Below, one piece after another: positions 16,868 to 25,259 of a DNA stretch of 64,000 nucleotides. A program made the translations under genes and the position numbers. The notes beneath the pieces are model-generated. The model worked only from the letters and a program-made list of their open reading frames with translations, was not told where the DNA came from and made no database searches. Within the stretch, counting starts at the first letter, position 1. Each line of letters begins with the position of its first letter. Source of the stretch: RYN-428 sp035551995 (GTDB taxonomy: Bacteria; Planctomycetota; Phycisphaerae; Tepidisphaerales; Tepidisphaeraceae); assembly GCA_035551995.1 (NCBI GenBank), contig DASZME010000032.1, forward strand, positions 1 through 64,000. Reading direction: 5' to 3'.

Positions 16868-17590
16868 ATGATCTCCAACCCACGTCCGCAAACGCTCGAA
16901 CAGGTCAAAACACTGATCCGACGGGATCTGAAACTTGGCGCCGCCGATGTGCCCGACGATATGCCGTTCTTCGGCGGCGACATCGATCTGGATTCGTTGG
17001 ACATCCTGCTCCTGATGACCAGCATCGAGAAACATTTCAACGTGAAAGTGCCCAGCGAAACGGTGGGCAAACAGGTGTTCGTCAATGCCTTGACCCTCGC
17101 GGCCTATGTCGATGAGCAACTGGCCGGGGGAAACGGGCGTGCGCCCGCCGCGCCGGCGCCGAGCGAGGCGGGTAGCCGGCTGGAGCGACTGCCGCACAAG
17201 GATCCGTTTCGTTTTATTTCCCGCGTCGTTTCCATCCAGGAAAACCAGCGCGGGCGAGGCGCCTGGGCCGTCACCGGCGCCGAGGCGTTCTTTGCCGGGC
17301 ATTTTCCCGGCGAGCCGATCGTTCCCGGCGTTTTAATCGCCGAGGCGCTGGCGCAATTATCCGGCCTGGTGGGGACGGACAACGGAAGCCACAGCGGAAA
17401 ATTGGCCCATATCGATATTCGCTTCGAGCGCCCCGTTGTTCCGCCCACCGAGATCATTCTCGACTCCAGGCTCGTCCGGACGATGGGCGAGTTGCAGCTT
17501 TTTGAAGTGTCGGCGGAAGTGAGCGGCGTGTCGGTCGCTCGCGGGACCCTGACGCTCAATCGGCCCGCGGGAGGCGAGGTTGTAAAATGA
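16868..17590 (+). CDS. Acyl carrier protein fused to FabZ-like dehydratase
   Basis: The 240-residue protein has an N-terminal acyl carrier domain (about residues 8-85) with the phosphopantetheine Ser in DIDLDSLDI (Ser43). An Ala/Pro linker follows, then a hotdog-fold 3-hydroxyacyl-ACP dehydratase domain (about 105-235) with LPHKDPFRF and the catalytic AGHFPGEPIVPGVLIAEA segment (His145, Glu159). The natural fusion would let the dehydratase act on its own carrier. It is the first gene of an operon whose next genes overlap by 4 to 7 bases. In aryl-polyene and related type II pathways, separate ACP and dehydratase genes sit in this context. It diverges from the GH15-ferredoxin gene. Confidence 0.9.
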   Translation: MISNPRPQTLEQVKTLIRRDLKLGAADVPDDMPFFGGDIDLDSLDILLLMTSIEKHFNVKVPSETVGKQVFVNALTLAAYVDEQLAGGNGRAPAAPAPSEAGSRLERLPHKDPFRFISRVVSIQENQRGRGAWAVTGAEAFFAGHFPGEPIVPGVLIAEALAQLSGLVGTDNGSHSGKLAHIDIRFERPVVPPTEIILDSRLVRTMGELQLFEVSAEVSGVSVARGTLTLNRPAGGEVVK

Positions 17591-18390
17591 CATCCACGAC
17601 CGCGAGCACCCGTAATGATAAAGGAGTGAAGCGTGAAGGAAGAGGGGTCGATTCACTTCTTTTTTACTCGTCACTTTTCGCGCTTTACGCTTGTTTTGTG
17701 CCGTCTATTTGTGCCGCTCCACAAGCGACGCAGCCGACGACCGCCGCGTCGGCCGATTCGCAGCTCATGGGGCAGCTGACTGAAATTAACGCTCGCGCCG
17801 CCGCCATCACGTCTCTTTCGGCTGATTTTGAACAGCGTAAGTTCACCGCGTTATTGCGAAAGCCGCTGGTGTCGTCGGGCCGCGTCCGCGTCAAAAGCTC
17901 GACCATGCGCTGGGATACCGAGCGGCCGGAAAAAAGCGTCCTGCTGATCACCGAAAACCAAGTGCGGATTTACTACCCGGCACAAGCCGTCGTCGAAATA
18001 TACAACCTCGATCAGCGACTGGCGGAACTGGCGTCGTCTCCGCTGCCGCGTCTGGCGGCGCTGAAAAATCAGTTCGCGTTTGCCCGCGTCGCTCCGGCAG
18101 AATTGGATCCATCGGCCGACCCAGCCAAGTTTCTTGCGATTCGGCTGACGCCGATCACCGACGAATTACGGCAACATCTCCAGCAGGTGCGTGTGTTGCT
18201 GGATACGTCGGGCGGCTATATAGTTTATGCTGAGCTGACCGATGCCGACGGCGACAAAACCATCATTCACTTTCGGAATGTTCGCGTGAATGTGGGCGTG
18301 GGCGATCTGGAGTTGAAAGTTCGGCCGGGCACGAAGTTCACCCATCCGCTGGAGGGTCTGGCAAGCCCGCCGGGCGGTAAATCCAAGTGA
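17587..18390 (+). CDS. LolA-like outer membrane lipoprotein carrier protein
   Basis: This 267-residue exported protein contains a LolA-fold domain (about residues 60-260) with ITSLSADFEQRKFTALLRKP, SGRVRVKSSTMRWD and YYPAQAVVEIYNL. Classical LolA ferries lipoproteins across the periplasm; LolA-like proteins in polyketide-type clusters are thought to carry lipid products. The ATG overlaps the previous stop (ATGA), so translation is coupled. The first 25 residues are encoded by low-complexity DNA ending in the signal peptide LLFYSSLFALYACFVPSICA. An internal start nearer the signal peptide is possible. No LolB is nearby. Confidence 0.85.
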   Translation: MTSTTASTRNDKGVKREGRGVDSLLFYSSLFALYACFVPSICAAPQATQPTTAASADSQLMGQLTEINARAAAITSLSADFEQRKFTALLRKPLVSSGRVRVKSSTMRWDTERPEKSVLLITENQVRIYYPAQAVVEIYNLDQRLAELASSPLPRLAALKNQFAFARVAPAELDPSADPAKFLAIRLTPITDELRQHLQQVRVLLDTSGGYIVYAELTDADGDKTIIHFRNVRVNVGVGDLELKVRPGTKFTHPLEGLASPPGGKSK

Positions 18391-19508
18391 GACTTTCCAA
18401 CGTATTTATTAGCGTGAGAGGCGGAGAATCGACAGTGCCGCCCGGGCTTGCCGCGCGGGCGCCGCGCGCGGATTCCGGCGTCGCCGCGCCTTTGAGCCGG
18501 TCGAGTTTATTCGACTCTGCGGGCGACGGGAAAAAGCCGTCCGGCGCGGCGCGGCGCGGTTGGAACGCCCTCCTTCGCTGGGTGAATAAAACCTCCGCCG
18601 ACTTCTGGCTTAATTTTTTCTTCTGGCATGCCCGCCGCCAGCCGTGGTTCGCCGCCGCCACCAAGCCGTTTTTTCTCTTCTTCGCCTGGCGATATTCCGA
18701 GCATCTCTACGGCGGCACGATGGCCAACGCCCGGCGGATTCTCGGCGAATCGTCCACGCACGCGCAGCGCGAAAAACTCGCCCGCCGGATGATCGATAAC
18801 TTTTATGATTTCGTTTGCGACGTCGGCTTGAGCCTCGGCCAAACGCCGCGCCAGATGGTTCGGCGGATCGTCGGCGTCGAAGGCGCCGACATCTATACCG
18901 ACGCGCGAAAAGCCGGAAAGGGCGCCATCGTCCTGACGGCTCACATGGGATCGTTCGAGGTCGGGGCGGCGGCGCTGGTCGAGCGGGAAAAGCGCATGCA
19001 CGTTTTGTTCCGCCGCGATTCGCTCGATCTGTTCGAGCAGATCCGTTCGACGCTTCGCCGAAAGATCGGCGTCAATGAAGTGCCGGTGGATCAAGGGTGG
19101 ACCCTATGGATGCGCTTGCGCGACGCGTTAGCCAATGACGAGGTCGTTCTGATTCAGGGCGACCGCGTGATGCCGGGACAAAAGGGACAGGCGGTGCGCT
19201 TCTTCGATGGCCATATCCTCCTGCCGGCGGGTCCGGCTAAGTTAGCGTTGGTGAGTGGTGCGCCGATCATTCCGGTCTTTTCGATCCGCACGCCACGGGG
19301 CGAAATCCAGATGTTCATCGAAACGCCGATTTGGGTCGGTGAGGTGCCGGGCGGCCTTTCGATCGATTCGGCGATGGATGCGATCGGCGCCGTGCTGGAA
19401 AAATACGTTCGTCGTTTTCCGGATCAATGGCTGGAAAATCGGCCCGCGTGGATCGAGGACGCGGGAAAGCCGATGCCCAAGCCGCCGATGAAGTCGCGAA
19501 GATGCTGA
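18387..19508 (+). CDS. LpxL/HtrB-like lysophospholipid acyltransferase
   Basis: This membrane acyltransferase belongs to the LPLAT superfamily and transfers acyl chains from ACP or CoA to a lipid acceptor. The catalytic H-x4-E motif is HMGSFE, and downstream IQGDRV and FFDGHILLPAGPAKLAL match the family's substrate-binding blocks. The gene begins with a GTG overlapping the LolA stop. The first 55 residues are Ala/Gly/Pro-rich and unlike the family; the conserved part begins near WNALLRWVNKTSADFW. In this operon it may load the ketosynthase product onto an envelope lipid, as its counterparts do in aryl-polyene clusters. That role is inference. Confidence 0.87.
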   Translation: MRLSNVFISVRGGESTVPPGLAARAPRADSGVAAPLSRSSLFDSAGDGKKPSGAARRGWNALLRWVNKTSADFWLNFFFWHARRQPWFAAATKPFFLFFAWRYSEHLYGGTMANARRILGESSTHAQREKLARRMIDNFYDFVCDVGLSLGQTPRQMVRRIVGVEGADIYTDARKAGKGAIVLTAHMGSFEVGAAALVEREKRMHVLFRRDSLDLFEQIRSTLRRKIGVNEVPVDQGWTLWMRLRDALANDEVVLIQGDRVMPGQKGQAVRFFDGHILLPAGPAKLALVSGAPIIPVFSIRTPRGEIQMFIETPIWVGEVPGGLSIDSAMDAIGAVLEKYVRRFPDQWLENRPAWIEDAGKPMPKPPMKSRRC

Positions 19509-22012
19509 ACGATGGAATAGTCATCACGGGCGCCGGGCTGGTCACGCCGCTGGGACTTTCGCGCGAAACGACCTGGCGGGCGGTCGTTGCCGGCGCGTGC
19601 GGATTACGCGAGATGTCGGCCATCGAGCAACCGTTGCCGCGGGGCAGCGTCGGAGGACAGGCGCCGGACGCGGCGAGGGATGGGGAAGCGGGAAATCAAG
19701 GCGCCGTCGCAGAGCCGCGCGAGATTCGCTACTTGCGACGCGCCATCGATGAATCGCTGTGCCATGCCGGGCTGGAATCCGGGCGACCGTACCGCGCCGA
19801 TCGGATCGGCGTCATGCTGGGCACGACGCTTCATGGAATGCGCGCCGCCGGGCGTTTTTTCCGAACCGGCGATCTTAGAAACTTCGGCGACTTTCTCGCC
19901 GGCGCCACGATTCGCGCGGCAACCGCCCATCTGAATTTCACCGGATTCTCCGCCACCGCCTGCTCGGCTTGTTCGTCAAGCCTCGGCAGCGTCGCCCTTG
20001 GGATTTCACTGCTCCGCGACGGCCAATTGGATCTTGTCGTCGCCGGTGGATACGACACAATTAGCGAGTATGCATATGGCGGGTTCAACAGCCTGCGCCT
20101 GGTATCGCCAGACACGCTTCGGCCATTCACGCGCCATCGGCAGGGAATGAAGCTGGCCGAAGGGTATGGAATCGTCGTGCTGGAGCGGGCGCACGACGCC
20201 GATGCGCGTAAGGTTCGACCGCTGGCGACGGTAGCCGGTTACGGCGAAACCGCCGATGCCCATCATCTCACGCAGCCGCATCCGCAAGGGGAAGGCGCCG
20301 CCCGCGCCATGTCGGCGGCACTGGCGTCGGCGGCCTTGACGCCGCACGAAATTGATATGATCGCCGCCCACGCGACGGGTACGCCGGACAATGACGCCGG
20401 CGAATATGCCGCGCTTTCCCGCGTATTCGGCGATGATCTTCCGCGCGTTCCGGTCGTCGCCTTCAAAAGCCATCTCGGCCACACCCTCGGCGGGGCTGGC
20501 GCCGTGGAACTGATTCTCTCGGCGCTGGCGCTGCGAGATCAAATCGTCCCGGCTTGCGTAAACGTCCGTGCTGAGGATCTGGAATTCCCCGGATTGCATG
20601 TCGCCGTCGGATCATCCCGACCAGCGGTGATCCGCAACACGCTCAATACCTCCCTGGGCTTCGGCGGCGCGAATACCTGCGTCGTGCTCAGTCGCGACGA
20701 AACAAGTCCTGCTCAATCTCCCTTCGCGGGAGAGGGCGAACGAGTGCCATTACGAGAAGGTCAACAGGTTGAAGACATCTCGCATTCGACGGTCCTTCAC
20801 GACGATACCGACGACCTGCCTTCCCGCCGCGACATTCTCCGCCTTCGCGCCGCCCACCCTCACTCTGAAAGTGAGAGCAGACCGGAAGATCATTCTTCCG
20901 TTCATGCTCAATCCAAGTCTCCGGCCACGCGGAAGCGGCAAGTCTTTATCACCGGCGTCGGCGTCGTTCTCCCCGGCATGATCGGCAACGACGCCTTCGC
21001 CGCCGCGATGAACGGCGCCGAGCCACGACAAGCGCTAACGGATACCGGGCCGATCCCCGAAGCCGATCTCTCGGATTTACTCAACGCCCGCCGAGTTCGA
21101 CGGATGAGCGATTATGTAAAGCTCTCGCTGGCCGCCGCAATGCGGGCTTGCCGGGACGCGGGAATCGCCGACATTCCCGCCTTCTCCGCCACCTGCGCCG
21201 CCCTGCTCGGCACGACGCACGGCTCACCCAATTTCAGCCAGGCGTATTATGGCCAGATCGTCCGCGAAGGAATCGCCGGCGCCAATCCGGTCCTCTTCGC
21301 CGAGGGCGTGCCCAACGCCGCCGCGGCTCATCTGAGCCTGGCGTTGTCGCTCAAAGGCCCGTGTCAAACCGTGATCGGCACGCGAACCGCCGGCCTCGAT
21401 GCCCTGCATCTGGCGGCGACGCGCATCGCGCGCGGCGAATGGGATCGCGCGATCGTCGGCGCCGCCGAGGAGTATTGTCCGCTGGTGAACGCCGCTTATG
21501 GGCAGTGGGGACTCTATGCCGGCCCGGAACCTTCCATTCCTCTTTCCGCGACCGGCGGATTCGTCGTCGGATGCGGCGCCGTGACGCTGGTGTTGGAAAG
21601 CGCGCGCTCCATCCAATCGCGCGGCATCGCGCCACGCGGCAAAATTCTAAACTCCACCGGCCCCACGCCCATGCCGGGCTTTGCCCTTCGTCATCCCGAT
21701 AAACTAACGGCGTTATTAAGCGACGTGCAGTGCGTGATCGATTCCGCCAACGGAACCTGGATCGACCGGGTGGAGTCGCTAGCGTTAAGGCATCGTCAAG
21801 ACCTTGCGATTTCCACGCTCCGCGGCCGTTTGGCCGAGACATTCAGCGTCATGCCGCTCGCCGCGATCGCGGCGCCGCTGCTGACGGGTCGCGTTCCCAG
21901 TTGCCCGGGCGTTGCGGCAAGTGCGGCCCGCCTCCAACGATTTGCGGTTCTCGCCACCGATTACACCCGCGCCCTCAGCGCGGCGTCAGTCGCCCTTGAA
22001 TCGACGCGGTGA
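19502..22012 (+). CDS. Fused beta-ketoacyl synthase and Cys-less ketosynthase-like (chain-length-factor) protein
   Basis: Two thiolase-fold domains lie in one 836-residue protein. Domain 1 (about residues 4-400) has the full Cys-His-His set: TACSAC (Cys154), HATGTPDND (His290) and KSHLGHT (His327), spaced as in FabF. Domain 2 (about 485-830) starts VFITGVGVVLPG but has GTRTAG where the active Cys is expected (Arg628), so it cannot condense. This mirrors KS-CLF heterodimers of type II polyketide and aryl-polyene systems, here on one chain. The 80-residue linker looks like translated intergenic repeat DNA. The chosen ATG overlaps the acyltransferase stop by 7 bases; an upstream in-frame start at 19427 adds 25 residues. 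No ketoreductase follows in the operon. Confidence 0.88.
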   Translation: MLNDGIVITGAGLVTPLGLSRETTWRAVVAGACGLREMSAIEQPLPRGSVGGQAPDAARDGEAGNQGAVAEPREIRYLRRAIDESLCHAGLESGRPYRADRIGVMLGTTLHGMRAAGRFFRTGDLRNFGDFLAGATIRAATAHLNFTGFSATACSACSSSLGSVALGISLLRDGQLDLVVAGGYDTISEYAYGGFNSLRLVSPDTLRPFTRHRQGMKLAEGYGIVVLERAHDADARKVRPLATVAGYGETADAHHLTQPHPQGEGAARAMSAALASAALTPHEIDMIAAHATGTPDNDAGEYAALSRVFGDDLPRVPVVAFKSHLGHTLGGAGAVELILSALALRDQIVPACVNVRAEDLEFPGLHVAVGSSRPAVIRNTLNTSLGFGGANTCVVLSRDETSPAQSPFAGEGERVPLREGQQVEDISHSTVLHDDTDDLPSRRDILRLRAAHPHSESESRPEDHSSVHAQSKSPATRKRQVFITGVGVVLPGMIGNDAFAAAMNGAEPRQALTDTGPIPEADLSDLLNARRVRRMSDYVKLSLAAAMRACRDAGIADIPAFSATCAALLGTTHGSPNFSQAYYGQIVREGIAGANPVLFAEGVPNAAAAHLSLALSLKGPCQTVIGTRTAGLDALHLAATRIARGEWDRAIVGAAEEYCPLVNAAYGQWGLYAGPEPSIPLSATGGFVVGCGAVTLVLESARSIQSRGIAPRGKILNSTGPTPMPGFALRHPDKLTALLSDVQCVIDSANGTWIDRVESLALRHRQDLAISTLRGRLAETFSVMPLAAIAAPLLTGRVPSCPGVAASAARLQRFAVLATDYTRALSAASVALESTR

Positions 22013-22255
22013 CGTTGTCGCGCGGTTCAAGTCACTCCTTCTGCCTCGCCCACTCTCGATTTTCAATCCGTTCATTCGATCCCATTTTCGCCCTCCATCA
22101 TTCTTGATTAAACGCGGTCAAACCATTTCGCCCGCTTTGCGCCCTTCACTCGCGACGCCCACGGTCCCTATCCCTTCATCCCTTCTAAATAATCCGACAT
22201 AAAGAGGCCATTTTTTTACAGTTCCATGTCGGCATGTTACCTATGCTTAGCGGTC

Positions 22256-23209
22256 ATGAACGATATCCAAGAACTTAAGCGGCGATTTAAGGTGCGCGGC
22301 GTCAGCGTCGACACCGGGCAGGGCGGATTAACGCGCGTGGTCGTCGAGACCCCGGATGCCGAGGCGCAGGTCTATTTGCATGGGGCGCACGTTACCCGAT
22401 ATCAGCCGCGTGGCGGACACGACCTCTTGTTTATGAGCACGAAAAGCGTCTTCGCGCCCGGCAAGGCGATTCGCGGGGGCGTGCCGATCATTTTCCCGTG
22501 GTTTGGCGCCAGGGCAAACGATCCGGCGGCGCCGATGCACGGATTCGCCCGAACGTCCGAATGGGATTTGGCCGATGTCCGCAAGGGAACGCACGGCTCG
22601 ATCGCCCTGGTGCTGGAACTGAATTCGACGGACGCCACCCGGAAAATCTGGCCGCACGATTTTCGCTTGCGGTATACCGTCACAATCGATCATTCGCTGG
22701 ATCTATTGCTCGAAGTCAACAATACGTCCGAAACCGATTTCACGGTCGAGGAGGCGCTCCACACGTACCTAGCCGTCGCGGACGTTCGCGAGGTTTCCAT
22801 CGAGGGGCTGGCTGGCCGGGAGTTTCTCGATAAGACCGACGGCATGCGCCGCAAAACTCAGCCCGCCGGCGCGATCACCATCACCGGCGAAACCGATCGC
22901 GTTTACCTGAACACCACCGATGCCGTCAGCGTGCACGATCCGGGGCTGGGTCGAAAGCTGTTCGTGGAAAAAAGCGGCTCGAGCGCGACGGTGCTTTGGA
23001 ATCCGTGGACCGCCAAGGCCAAGGCGATGGCCGATTTCGGCAAGGACGAGTGGCCGGGCATGTTGTGCGTCGAAACCGCCAACGCGGCGGAAAATTTCGT
23101 CACCGTTCCGGCGGGGAAGAAGGTCCAGATGAAGGCGCGGCTGCACGCCGGGGCCGCCACGGAAAGCCGAACGGCCACAAAGCAGTGGGAGATGACGGGG
23201 TTGCACTAA
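22256..23209 (+). CDS. D-hexose-6-phosphate mutarotase (YeaD-like aldose 1-epimerase)
   Basis: The 317-residue protein is a galactose-mutarotase-fold enzyme of the YeaD group, which interconverts alpha and beta anomers of hexose 6-phosphates. Family blocks include HGAHVTRYQPRGGHDLLFMS, the IRGGVPIIFPWFG loop, HGFARTSEW, the EEALHTYLAV His region and LWNPWTAKAKAMADFG near the C-terminus. I chose the ATG at 22256 because the conserved sequence starts soon after; an ATG at 22226 would add ten residues. The spacer 22013-22255 shows no gene. The GH15 enzyme nearby could supply glucose whose phosphorylated form this enzyme handles. Confidence 0.9.
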   Translation: MNDIQELKRRFKVRGVSVDTGQGGLTRVVVETPDAEAQVYLHGAHVTRYQPRGGHDLLFMSTKSVFAPGKAIRGGVPIIFPWFGARANDPAAPMHGFARTSEWDLADVRKGTHGSIALVLELNSTDATRKIWPHDFRLRYTVTIDHSLDLLLEVNNTSETDFTVEEALHTYLAVADVREVSIEGLAGREFLDKTDGMRRKTQPAGAITITGETDRVYLNTTDAVSVHDPGLGRKLFVEKSGSSATVLWNPWTAKAKAMADFGKDEWPGMLCVETANAAENFVTVPAGKKVQMKARLHAGAATESRTATKQWEMTGLH

Positions 23210-23210
23210 A

Positions 23211-23293
23211 GAATACGGCCGAAATAACTTCCGTGTTTCGTCGCGGCCAACCCAACTCAAAAATTCGGGGCTTATTTCGGACCCATTCCGAAC
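23211..23293. repeat. Dispersed intergenic repeat copies
   Basis: GAATACGGCCGAAATAACTTCC (23211-23232) is the reverse complement, with about two differences, of 11265-11286. CTTATTTCGGACCCATTCCG (23271-23290) is a weaker copy in the opposite orientation, so the two form an inverted pair filling the gap between convergent genes. Confidence 0.55.
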
Positions 23294-23303
23294 ACGGTCG
23301 AAG

Positions 23304-23834
23304 CTACTTTTTACCTTCCGCGACGGGGGTTAACTTGACCGAGCGTACGTTGATCAGCGCGCGAGTGATCTTGCCGGTCGATCGAAGCGAGAGGGTGGTC
23401 TGATCATTGAGGACTGTAATCGTCCCCACGTTGGTCGTGATAAACGTGAACCAATCGGCGGTGTGCTCCGGCCTGGCGGTAATTTTATTGGCGGCTGCCG
23501 CCACGATAAAATCGCCGCCGGCGCTGGCGGGGCAGGAATAGGTCACGTCGACCGAATATTTTCCCTTTTTAGCGATGGCTTGCGGCCATTCAATCGACTC
23601 CAGAGGATCGATCCAATAGATAATCGTGGGGATCGGCTTCATCACCAGATGCATCCGATATCCGTGAATTCGCGCGCCCTCGGCCTTGAGCAGCAACGAT
23701 CCATCCGCCTGCACTTCGACGGCTGGGGCGGTGGCCGGGGCCGGCGATTTATCCGCTTTTGGATCGGCAGCGACAACCGCCGAAAAGCCGGTCGAGAGCG
23801 TCAGCAGCGTCGCGAAAAGACAAAGTCGGTTCAT
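23304..23834 (-). CDS. Secreted protein of unknown function with carbohydrate-binding-like C-terminus
   Basis: This 176-residue exported protein has a signal peptide (LCLFATLLTLSTGFSAVVAA) and a Pro/Ala-rich linker, followed by one beta-rich domain. The WPQAIAKKGKYSVDVTYSCP and GGDFIVAAA segments resemble the non-catalytic beta-sandwich seen at the C-terminus of some fucosidase-like and DUF5077-type proteins, suggesting sugar binding. The match is impressionistic. The ATG at 23832-23834 is chosen because it starts the signal peptide; the frame is open 19 codons further upstream. It converges with the mutarotase gene and lies 106 bases from the alanine racemase stop codon, on the same strand. 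Confidence 0.6.
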   Translation of the reverse strand: MNRLCLFATLLTLSTGFSAVVAADPKADKSPAPATAPAVEVQADGSLLLKAEGARIHGYRMHLVMKPIPTIIYWIDPLESIEWPQAIAKKGKYSVDVTYSCPASAGGDFIVAAAANKITARPEHTADWFTFITTNVGTITVLNDQTTLSLRSTGKITRALINVRSVKLTPVAEGKK

Positions 23835-23940
23835 GGCATCTTTCAAGCTTGAATGAAATGTCGGGCGATCCCGCCACAAAAATGCATACACCGCCCGGCG
23901 ATGACGGTTGTAGTTACGATATTGGCCGGCGCCATGGCTT

Positions 23941-24879
23941 TCATTCGATATACCGCCGAACCCCGGCGCCGCAAAGGCGAGTCAACGCCTCGTGCGGGCT
24001 GCTTTTCCATGCGGCCGCGACGTCGGTTTCTTGCAGCCCCTCGCCCAGCAAAACAACCTCATCGCCGACGCGATCGCTCTCGGTGGTTTCCACAAAAGAC
24101 GATTGCATTCCCACCTCCAGCACGCGCGATCGACGGCCGTTGATAACGCAGGGGCCGACGCGTAAACCGTTGGAATAGCCGCCGAGAATGACGCCATGGC
24201 GCGGCGTACTAAATCCGCCATAGCCGGCCGGCCCGGACGATTTTCGTTCATCGGCCAGCCGCGCGTGAATCCGAGCGGCGCCGCGATAAAGCGCAATGCC
24301 GGGACGAACGCAGTCCAGCCGGGCGGCCGCCTCGTGCATCAACGACGATCCGGCGGCGTGCAGCTTTAGGCCGCGATTCCCCACCATCGCCAGCAATCGC
24401 TCGACGCGATCGAGACTGATCGCGTGCGTAAACGCTTCGGTGCATTCGCCCGCCTTCAGCACGCGATCGATCTGTTCGGGCGGGCAGGAGAAACGCTGCA
24501 TGCCGGTATCGACGGAAAGAACCGGATGCGCCCGGCGGAGCAAGGAGGCGCGCCGTTCGTCCCAGACCGCCGGCCGCACGCCCTGGGCGATATAATCGTC
24601 GGCCGTCGGATCGGCGTCGGGACCAAGCGCCAACGCGTGTTTCCCGGTGCGCCGCAAGAGCTGGGCCTCGACCGCTTCGGCAAGCCCAAAGACGCAAAAC
24701 CCATCGACCAGATCGGCGATGGCCGTCGCGACCGGCGCCGCGCCAAGCCCGTATGCGTCGGCTTTAATCACCGCCATGAGCGGAACCCCCACGACCGATC
24801 GAATCACTTGGACGTTGCGGCGAACTTGGCCCAGATCGATGCGAACGGCGATGTGCGGACTAGGAACCATGCGGCCCAT
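23941..24879 (-). CDS. Alanine racemase-like PLP enzyme
   Basis: The 312-residue protein follows the alanine racemase fold. The PLP-binding Lys is in MAVIKADAYGLG (Lys39); LSVDTGMQRF, the RPGIALYRG segment and a C-terminal beta domain with GYGGF...GGYSNGLR and VGDEVVLLGE follow. Racemases of this family supply D-alanine for peptidoglycan. It is about 50 residues shorter than typical family members, mostly through compact loops, and the usual MDQ-type C-terminal motif is replaced by VGMQSSFVE. Activity on alanine is therefore likely but not certain. An ATG nine bases downstream (MVPSPHIAV) is an alternative start. Confidence 0.83.
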   Translation of the reverse strand: MGRMVPSPHIAVRIDLGQVRRNVQVIRSVVGVPLMAVIKADAYGLGAAPVATAIADLVDGFCVFGLAEAVEAQLLRRTGKHALALGPDADPTADDYIAQGVRPAVWDERRASLLRRAHPVLSVDTGMQRFSCPPEQIDRVLKAGECTEAFTHAISLDRVERLLAMVGNRGLKLHAAGSSLMHEAAARLDCVRPGIALYRGAARIHARLADERKSSGPAGYGGFSTPRHGVILGGYSNGLRVGPCVINGRRSRVLEVGMQSSFVETTESDRVGDEVVLLGEGLQETDVAAAWKSSPHEALTRLCGAGVRRYIE

Positions 24880-25259
24880 TCAACCGGCGGAAGCGGAATC
24901 CGTCCAGTAACCGATCGATTGACCGTCAATCCGGGCCTGGTTTACTCGGCCGGCGGTTGTTATTTCGCGGCGGCCGATGGCGCCGCGACAGGTAAGACGA
25001 ATTGGTACGAACGCCCGGTCGCCGAGTCTTCGAGCGGAAAGGAAAGAACGAGAGAACCATAGCGGCGTCTTTATGTTTAGCGGGCCCGGTCGCGTGGCGT
25101 TTTTCCATCGGCATCGCACGCCCCACTCACATGAGTAAATGCGCTCGCTCGACTCCCCGCCTCCCTCTGCTATAGTGTGCAGCGACCAACCTCGGCGGCG
25201 AACCCCACCCCGCCGCCGATTTCTATTGCGCTCATGAGGTGTAGACGGATCGTTTGATC
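24880..25259. other. Intergenic stretch with one REP-like copy
   Basis: No gene is supported in these 380 bases. GTTTAGCGGGCCCGGTCGCG followed by TGGCGTTTTT (25074-25105) is another copy of the palindromic element found at 5433, 6079 and 52971. The rest appears to be ordinary divergent promoter space between the alanine racemase and transglutaminase genes. Confidence 0.5.

Noticed and set aside
22013..22060. GGTTCAAGTC resembling a tRNA T-loop
   Set aside because: No cloverleaf, acceptor stem or anticodon arm could be built around it.
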